From positions 310,001 to 374,000 of the forward strand of contig NZ_JCKI01000001.1 of the NCBI RefSeq assembly GCF_000708265.2: a DNA stretch of 64,000 nt, given 5' to 3'. Each line of letters starts with the position of its first letter. The first letter of the stretch is position 1. Below are positions 59,545 to 64,000 of this stretch, one piece after another. This stretch comes from Pedobacter sp. R20-19 (GTDB taxonomy: Bacteria > Bacteroidota > Bacteroidia > Sphingobacteriales > Sphingobacteriaceae). Both the position numbers and the translations under genes were made by a program. The notes beneath the pieces are model-generated. The model worked only from the letters and a program-made list of their open reading frames with translations. It was not told the DNA's origin and searched no databases.

Positions 59545-61407
59545 CTATTCTGAAAGTTCTAACCAACGCATGGTATAATCATCCAATAATAGTTTTAATT
59601 TTTCAATCTCCTCAGAGATTTCGTGAATCTTATTATAATCAGTTGCTTCTATCTTTAATAATTTATCAGTTAACTCTGCTATTTTATTCTCTGTGTTAGC
59701 CATTCCTTTTTCACTCTCATCAAGCTCTTTTTGCTCTTTAAAACTAAGCTTCTTTGAAGTTTTGATTGGAATCTGTTCTACGGCTGGAGCAATTGTTTTC
59801 TTCTGTTCTAATTTGACTTTTGGTTGATCTAAGCTTAAGCGGTATTCAGAATAATTACCATTATAAATCTTAACCACACCTTCACCTTCCATGATAAATA
59901 ACTGGTCACTCATTTTATCTAGCAGATATCGATCATGAGAAACTAACATTAAGATGCCTGGAAAATTCTCTAAAAATTCTTCTAATACATTTAAGGTATC
60001 AATATCTAAATCATTTGTCGGCTCATCCAGAATTAAAAAGTTAGGATTTTGCATCAACACTTTCATAAGGTTTAAACGTTTCTTTTCACCTCCGCTTAAC
60101 TTCTCTACCATGCCATGTTGTTTTTTTGGCGGGAAGAGGAAAAGCGTTAATAGGGCAGAAGCAGTGATGACAGAACCATCAGCCATCTTAATATATTCGG
60201 CATCGGATTTAACAATATCAATTACCCTTTCTTTTGGGTCGAAGGTTAAACCACCTTGTTTATAATAACCGAAAACTGTGGTTTCGCCAGTATCAACATT
60301 TCCAGCATCAGGGGTTAATTGACTGGTAATTATGTTTAGCAGGGTAGATTTTCCTGTTCCATTTTTACCGGCAAGACCAATTCTATCTCCTTTTTTAAAG
60401 GTATAACTAAAATCATTAATGATAGGTCTTCCATCAAATGATTTAGCGATATGATCTACCTCAATAATTTTCCCTCCTTGGCGAGACATCTTCATTTGCA
60501 AGTTAATACTCTGATTATCAGACTTTTTCTTCGATTTTTCTTCTAAATCGTAAAAAGCATTGATTCTGGCATTAGATTTCGTTCCACGAGCTTGTGGCAT
60601 GCGTCTCATCCACTCCAATTCTTTCTTTAATAGCTGTTGGTTCTTGTGTAAAACAGTCGCGTCTAAAGCTTCTCTTTCAGATTTCTTCTCTAAAAAGTAA
60701 GCATAGTTTCCATTATAATTGAAAATCTTACCTCTATCCAGTTCAACAATTGTATTGCAAACATTATCTAGAAAGTATCGATCATGCGTTACTAATAAAA
60801 TTGTTTTCTGCCCGGTTGTTAAAAGTTTCTCTAGCCATTCAATAGTATCAATATCCAAATGGTTGGTGGGCTCATCTAAAACTAATATCTCAGGATCCTC
60901 AATTAACAATTTAGCTAAAGCCAAACGTTTCTTCTGTCCGCCAGAAAGCGTCGCAATTTTCTGTTGCAAATGAGTGATTCCCATTCTGTTTAAAATGGTT
61001 TTGATCTCATGCTCATATTCCCAGGCATTGTGTTCACTGAGTTCTTCGTATAAGCGGTTCAGTGTCTTTTCATCAGGATTCGGATTTTCAATTAATTCTT
61101 CATATTCTTTGATCAACTGTTGTTGCTTATTTTCTAAGGAAAAAATATGATCACTGATGGAATAACCTTCTGTAAACTGAGGCTCCTGATCTAGGAAGCC
61201 AATTTTAACAGCTTTATTTTTTACTATTTTACCTTCGAGCGGAGGAAACCTTTCTGCTAGTAATTTTAAAAGTGTACTCTTACCAGCACCATTAATTCCA
61301 ACCAACGCTACACGCTGGCCAGAGTTAATACCCAAGGTTAAATTTTTAAATAGCCATTCATCATGATAACCATGACCTAAGCCTTCTGCCGCAATTAGTG
61401 TGCTCAA
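59545..61407 (-). CDS. ABC-F family ATPase (Uup/EttA-like)
   Basis: A 620-aa protein with two ATP-binding cassettes and no membrane segment. First cassette: 'ALVGINGAGKSTLLKLLAERF', 'LSGGQKKRLALAKLLIEDPEILVLDEPTNHLD'. Second: 'GLAGKNGTGKSTLLNIITSQL', 'LSGGEKKRLNLMKVLMQNPNFLILDEPTNDLD'. The linker is the family's P-site-tRNA-interaction arm, and a C-terminal coiled coil ('MANTENKIAELTDKLLKIEATD') points to the Uup subgroup. Such proteins bind the ribosome and rescue stalls. The start is TTG at 61407; no ATG fits nearby. Preceded by an exact TACTTTTG box 37 bases upstream. Confidence 0.93.
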   Translation of the reverse strand: MSTLIAAEGLGHGYHDEWLFKNLTLGINSGQRVALVGINGAGKSTLLKLLAERFPPLEGKIVKNKAVKIGFLDQEPQFTEGYSISDHIFSLENKQQQLIKEYEELIENPNPDEKTLNRLYEELSEHNAWEYEHEIKTILNRMGITHLQQKIATLSGGQKKRLALAKLLIEDPEILVLDEPTNHLDIDTIEWLEKLLTTGQKTILLVTHDRYFLDNVCNTIVELDRGKIFNYNGNYAYFLEKKSEREALDATVLHKNQQLLKKELEWMRRMPQARGTKSNARINAFYDLEEKSKKKSDNQSINLQMKMSRQGGKIIEVDHIAKSFDGRPIINDFSYTFKKGDRIGLAGKNGTGKSTLLNIITSQLTPDAGNVDTGETTVFGYYKQGGLTFDPKERVIDIVKSDAEYIKMADGSVITASALLTLFLFPPKKQHGMVEKLSGGEKKRLNLMKVLMQNPNFLILDEPTNDLDIDTLNVLEEFLENFPGILMLVSHDRYLLDKMSDQLFIMEGEGVVKIYNGNYSEYRLSLDQPKVKLEQKKTIAPAVEQIPIKTSKKLSFKEQKELDESEKGMANTENKIAELTDKLLKIEATDYNKIHEISEEIEKLKLLLDDYTMRWLELSE

Positions 61408-61444
61408 TTTTTTTGTATTTCGGATTTATAAAGGAAAATTAGTG

Positions 61445-61452
61445 CAAAAGTA
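61445..61452 (-). promoter_or_regulatory. -7 promoter box of the ABC-F gene
   Basis: TACTTTTG on the minus strand matches TAnnTTTG exactly, 37 bases before the TTG start. Confidence 0.5.
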
Positions 61453-61575
61453 AGGATAAAATAATTGGTAGGGTATAAAGATGTTTCAAAGTAGCTATGT
61501 ATCAGTTAAAAATGGCAGAATATTGATATGTTGTTAAGCAGAGATCAGTAGATAATAAAATCTTATGAACGAAAA

Positions 61576-61601
61576 CAGCGGCTGGACTCGCTCCGCCGCT
61601 G
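61576..61601. other. GC-rich hairpin in a gene-free spacer
   Basis: The 473 bases between the ABC-F start and the Tat-signal enzyme hold no gene. CAGCGGC (61576-61582) and GCCGCTG (61595-61601) form a 7-bp GC-rich stem around TGGACTCGCTCC in otherwise AT-rich sequence. No T-run follows on either strand. Its role is unknown. Confidence 0.45.
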
Positions 61602-61880
61602 CTTCTATCATTAACTAAAACTAAACTATATTTTTATGATGAATGAACCGTATTTTCAAATCATCAGGATGTTTTTCTATCAATAAGACTAACGCATGCC
61701 CGAAAAGTTGCAGGCATAAATGCGCTATTATACCAGTATATATTAATCATCGACGAACGCCATTAAGTAATAGACGAACAGGTAAGAAAGAACGGGATTG
61801 ACTTAATTGATTATTATAGAAGTTAACTATTGGATTTTAAAAAGAAAAAGCAGAAATTGATAAATTCCAATCAAAATGAT

Positions 61881-63068
61881 ATGTCTGAATTTAAGCGACG
61901 CGATTTCCTAAAGTTATCTACGCTGTCTACATTGCCATTGATTGCATCATCAATGTCTTTAGATGCATTCAGTAGAGAAACCAGTCAGGCTTCAAAAGAT
62001 AGTGAAGCAGTATATTTCATCAATGATGGAATTTTTTATCGCCCTGAAGACTTTATACAAAAGCTTCAGGAAATAAATAAACTAAACGCGATAGAAAGAG
62101 ATAGTTACGGAGAGGGTGCTACTTTAGAAAAGTTATTAAATAAGTTTAAAGATATAACCGGGAAAGAGTCGGCTGTTTATCTTCCAACTGGAACAATGGC
62201 CAATCAATTGGCTATAAGTGTTTTATGTGGACGCAATACGAAAGCTTTTGTTCAGGAAACAAGCCATGTTTATCGTGATGAAGCAGATGCTGCACAAACA
62301 TTGTATAATAAAAGATTAATTCCGCTTGCTCCTGGCAAAACCTATTTTACTTTAGATGAATTGAAGGAATCAGTTAATTATCATAAAGAAAACGAAGCTT
62401 TTGTTGGTGCTGTTGGAGCGGTTTCAATAGAAACACCAGTAAGAAGAACATTTAATCAAGCTTTTCCTTTGAGTGAAATAAAGAGGATTTCAGCATGGTG
62501 TAAGGAGCAAGGCTATAAGATGCATTTAGATGGTGCCCGCTTGCATATGGCTACGGCTTTCGCCCATTCCACCGTTAAAGAATACGCTTCTTATTTTGAT
62601 ACGGTTTATATGTGCTTATATAAATATCTGGGCGCTACAGGTGGCGCCGTTTTATGTGGCGATAAAGCGGTTATTGATCAAATGTATCATCTGATTAAAA
62701 TACATGGAGGAGGTATTTTTACCAATTGGCCAAGTGCAGCAATGGCATTACATCATTTAAACAGTATTGATGAAGTCATGAATAATGTAATGACTAAAGC
62801 AAGTGATTTTATGCTACAGATGAAGCAACTGAATGGGTTAACATTTATTCCGTTTGAAAATGGTACGAACCAGTTTAATGTTGCGGTAGATAAAGCCATT
62901 GATGCTCAAAAACTTAATGCTAGATTAAGAGCTGAACACAACATTATTTTCGGTCAGCCTCATGAGGATAGCTTTGTGAAGGTAAAAATGAACCCAACAT
63001 TGTTGCGAAGAGATAATAAGAAGATTTTCGATGCATTTAAAGAAGCCTTGGCTTTCGCGAAAATTTAA
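61881..63068 (+). CDS. PLP-dependent threonine-aldolase-like lyase with a Tat signal
   Basis: A 395-aa protein. The N-terminus 'MSEFKRRDFLKLSTLSTLPLIASSMSLDAFS' has the twin-arginine motif RRDFLKL and a hydrophobic stretch, so export folded to the periplasm is expected. The rest is a beta-eliminating-lyase/threonine-aldolase fold: 'AVYLPTGTMANQLAISVLCGRNTKAF', 'HLDGARLHMATAFAHSTVKEYASYFDTVYMCLYKYLGATGGAVLCG', where the Lys of CLYKYLGA is the PLP Schiff-base residue. Cytoplasmic aldolases lack a Tat signal. I use the ATG at 61881; the open frame to 61830 adds Lys-rich residues that would bury the signal. Substrate unknown. Confidence 0.88.
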   Translation: MSEFKRRDFLKLSTLSTLPLIASSMSLDAFSRETSQASKDSEAVYFINDGIFYRPEDFIQKLQEINKLNAIERDSYGEGATLEKLLNKFKDITGKESAVYLPTGTMANQLAISVLCGRNTKAFVQETSHVYRDEADAAQTLYNKRLIPLAPGKTYFTLDELKESVNYHKENEAFVGAVGAVSIETPVRRTFNQAFPLSEIKRISAWCKEQGYKMHLDGARLHMATAFAHSTVKEYASYFDTVYMCLYKYLGATGGAVLCGDKAVIDQMYHLIKIHGGGIFTNWPSAAMALHHLNSIDEVMNNVMTKASDFMLQMKQLNGLTFIPFENGTNQFNVAVDKAIDAQKLNARLRAEHNIIFGQPHEDSFVKVKMNPTLLRRDNKKIFDAFKEALAFAKI

Positions 63069-63509
63069 TTATAGTATAATTCCAGATTCGCTTCTGTAAC
63101 TAAGGTATTCATCTTCTTTTTGTGTCATCAAGGTTTTAGCAACTTTACTTTTATCTTTGTAACCCAATAAATGCAATGTTCCGTGAATCATGATGCGGCA
63201 TACCTCATCAAAATCATTTGTTTTAAAGGTTTTTGCATTTTCTTTAACCCGTTCTATGCTGATAAAAATGTCACTTACAATCTGTTTTTCTTCCTCCGAG
63301 TTATCAAAGGTGATAATATCTGTATAGGTATCGTGATTAAGATATTGCTGATTAATACCCAGCAAGTATTCATCGCTACAAAAAATGAAGTTGAGTTCTT
63401 GCAATTTAAAACCTTCCTTTTCAATAGTGGCTTTAATCCATTTTTTGATCTTCAGTTTTTGTGGTAAATTATAATGAATGGATTCTGTAAAGAATGATAT
63501 TGCAGGCAT
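63069..63509 (-). CDS. ybeY: rRNA maturation RNase YbeY, with a changed third metal ligand
   Basis: Endoribonuclease for 16S rRNA 3'-end processing and ribosome quality control. The 146-aa protein has 'SFFTESIHYNLPQKLKIKKWIK', 'FIFCSDEYLLGINQQYLNHDTYTDIITFDNSEEE' and 'DIFISIERVKENAKTF'. The zinc motif is usually HGxLHLxGYDH; here it reads HGTLHLLGYKDKS, with His109 and His113 kept and the third His replaced (Lys/Asp follow GY). This change is usual in Bacteroidota YbeY as I know the family. Its stop directly faces the stop of the lyase gene. An exact TAAATTTG box lies 19 bases upstream. Confidence 0.93.
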   Translation of the reverse strand: MPAISFFTESIHYNLPQKLKIKKWIKATIEKEGFKLQELNFIFCSDEYLLGINQQYLNHDTYTDIITFDNSEEEKQIVSDIFISIERVKENAKTFKTNDFDEVCRIMIHGTLHLLGYKDKSKVAKTLMTQKEDEYLSYRSESGIIL

Positions 63510-63528
63510 TTTGAATTATTTAAGACTG

Positions 63529-63536
63529 CAAATTTA
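63529..63536 (-). promoter_or_regulatory. -7 promoter box of ybeY
   Basis: TAAATTTG on the minus strand, exact TAnnTTTG match, 19 bases before the ATG. Confidence 0.5.
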
Positions 63537-63576
63537 AGAAAATATTGTAGGAGTGAGGGGATGAAGAGTATTCTAT

Positions 63577-63969
63577 TTAAAGTTCAAAAGGATTTGCAAA
63601 TTTTAATCCTTTAATTCTATTAAAATCTTTAGCATTTCTACTCAGTAGCGTAAAGTTATTTACCATTGCTGTGGCGGCAATGATTGCATCAGGTAGTTTT
63701 ATGGTATATTCTTTACGGATTTCTATCGTCTTACCTTTGACGTCATTATATAATTCATAAACAAAAGAGTCATTTATAAAATTATTTAAAACTAAAATAT
63801 CGTTTTCTGTTGCAGATTTCCAGCAACGAAGTTCTATTTCTGTAATTGCAGAAATAGCTGGTCTTGAAATTGATAAAATTTCATCAATAAATTTTTCAGC
63901 AGGAAGCGATAATTGTTGTTGCAGATAATAAATAACAGTATTGGTGTCCCAAAGAAAATTTACTCCCAT
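63577..63969 (-). CDS. PIN-domain RNase, VapC-type toxin
   Basis: A 130-aa PIN domain with the acidic active site complete: Asp8 in 'NFLWDTNTVIYYL', Glu44 or Glu46 in 'ITEIELRCW', Asp94 in 'IKLPDAIIAATAM', and Asp115 in 'LLSRNAKDFNRIKGLKFANPF'. VapC toxins cleave tRNA or rRNA and are held by a VapB antitoxin encoded just upstream. Here the last codons of an upstream gene in another frame overlap the ATG (GAATGGGAGTAA), the typical toxin-antitoxin coupling. An intact type II toxin-antitoxin pair is the likely reading. Confidence 0.9.
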   Translation of the reverse strand: MGVNFLWDTNTVIYYLQQQLSLPAEKFIDEILSISRPAISAITEIELRCWKSATENDILVLNNFINDSFVYELYNDVKGKTIEIRKEYTIKLPDAIIAATAMVNNFTLLSRNAKDFNRIKGLKFANPFEL

Positions 63970-64000
63970 TCGTTTCGTAAATTATTTAACTGGTTATCAA
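63960..64000 (-). CDS. 3' end of a presumed VapB-type antitoxin, cut by the window
   Basis: On the minus strand the 39 bases 63998-63960 read DNQLNNLRNEWE and stop (TAA), overlapping the toxin start by 10 bases. Only 12 codons are in view, so the protein family cannot be read; the overlap with a PIN-domain toxin is the evidence. Confidence 0.5.
   Translation of the reverse strand, partial: DNQLNNLRNEWE

Noticed and set aside
61576-61601. Intrinsic terminator at the GC-rich hairpin
   Set aside because: Neither strand has a T-run after the stem, and no gene ends nearby.

Overview
The window is a stretch of low-GC chromosome from a member of the Bacteroidota, most likely the Sphingobacteriaceae and close to Pedobacter. 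The evidence is the gene content (a split DsbD, the long acidic tail on ribosomal protein S16, paired Nif3 and zinc-ribbon genes, Big_5 and carboxypeptidase-regulatory-like surface proteins), about a dozen exact matches to the Bacteroidota -7 promoter box TAnnTTTG, few Shine-Dalgarno-like sites, and scattered imperfect-palindrome intergenic repeats. No rRNA, tRNA, complete insertion sequence, prophage or CRISPR array is visible. Nearly everything is core housekeeping; the accessory content is small.

Layout. 1-7.6 kb: a cut M16 peptidase, def, Fe-S carriers (Nfu and Mrp), an AsmA-like/GT51 glycosyltransferase, hpt and psd. 7.6-8.4 kb: a decayed GIY-YIG gene among repeats. 8.4-12.8 kb (minus): an MscS channel and the rpsP-rimM-trmD-rplS operon with a lipoprotein gene inserted. 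12.9-18 kb: a HAD nucleotidase and YbjQ, then the minus operon birA, DsbD-alpha, DsbD-beta/gamma, pfkA. 18-22.7 kb: rsfS-ftsH, a LUD protein, a tiny LuxR-type HTH protein and a FabH-like synthase. 22.7-27.2 kb (minus): a TPR protein, the zinc-ribbon/Nif3 pair, and TM2 plus DUF2752 membrane proteins. 27.4-32.2 kb: mfd, a perfect 62-bp palindrome, then an AAA/DUF4143 ATPase overlapping a DUF3820 gene. 32.3-41.4 kb: a DsbA-like protein, a beta-propeller protein, an M14 peptidase, a cobalamin riboswitch with metE, and a thioesterase. 41.5-49.6 kb: cdsA/DUF2007/CPBP, dusB-apaG, a YugP-like peptidase, purU, rmuC and a GNAT protein. 49.7-55.1 kb: thiL, a dicarboxylate symporter, and divergent nadA/nadB. 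55.3-61.4 kb: a gamma-carbonic anhydrase, a Big_5 lipoprotein, mnmG, two exact parS sites and an ABC-F ATPase. 61.9-64 kb: a Tat-signal PLP enzyme, ybeY, and a VapC toxin overlapping the end of its presumed antitoxin.

How the genes work together. NadB and NadA give aspartate to iminoaspartate to quinolinate, the start of NAD synthesis. Nfu and Mrp deliver Fe-S clusters. The two DsbD parts carry electrons to the periplasm. RpsP, RimM, TrmD, RplS, RsfS, YbeY, DusB, MnmG, Def and ABC-F serve translation. CdsA and Psd make phospholipid.

I found no convincing new multi-gene system. The items most worth a second look are the double-hairpin perfect palindrome after mfd, the two parS sites beside mnmG, a recurrent promoter layout that predicts leaderless mRNAs (trmD, mfd, the DUF4143 ATPase, the DsbA-like gene), the cobalamin riboswitch with duplicated complementary hexamers downstream, and the decayed GIY-YIG gene.
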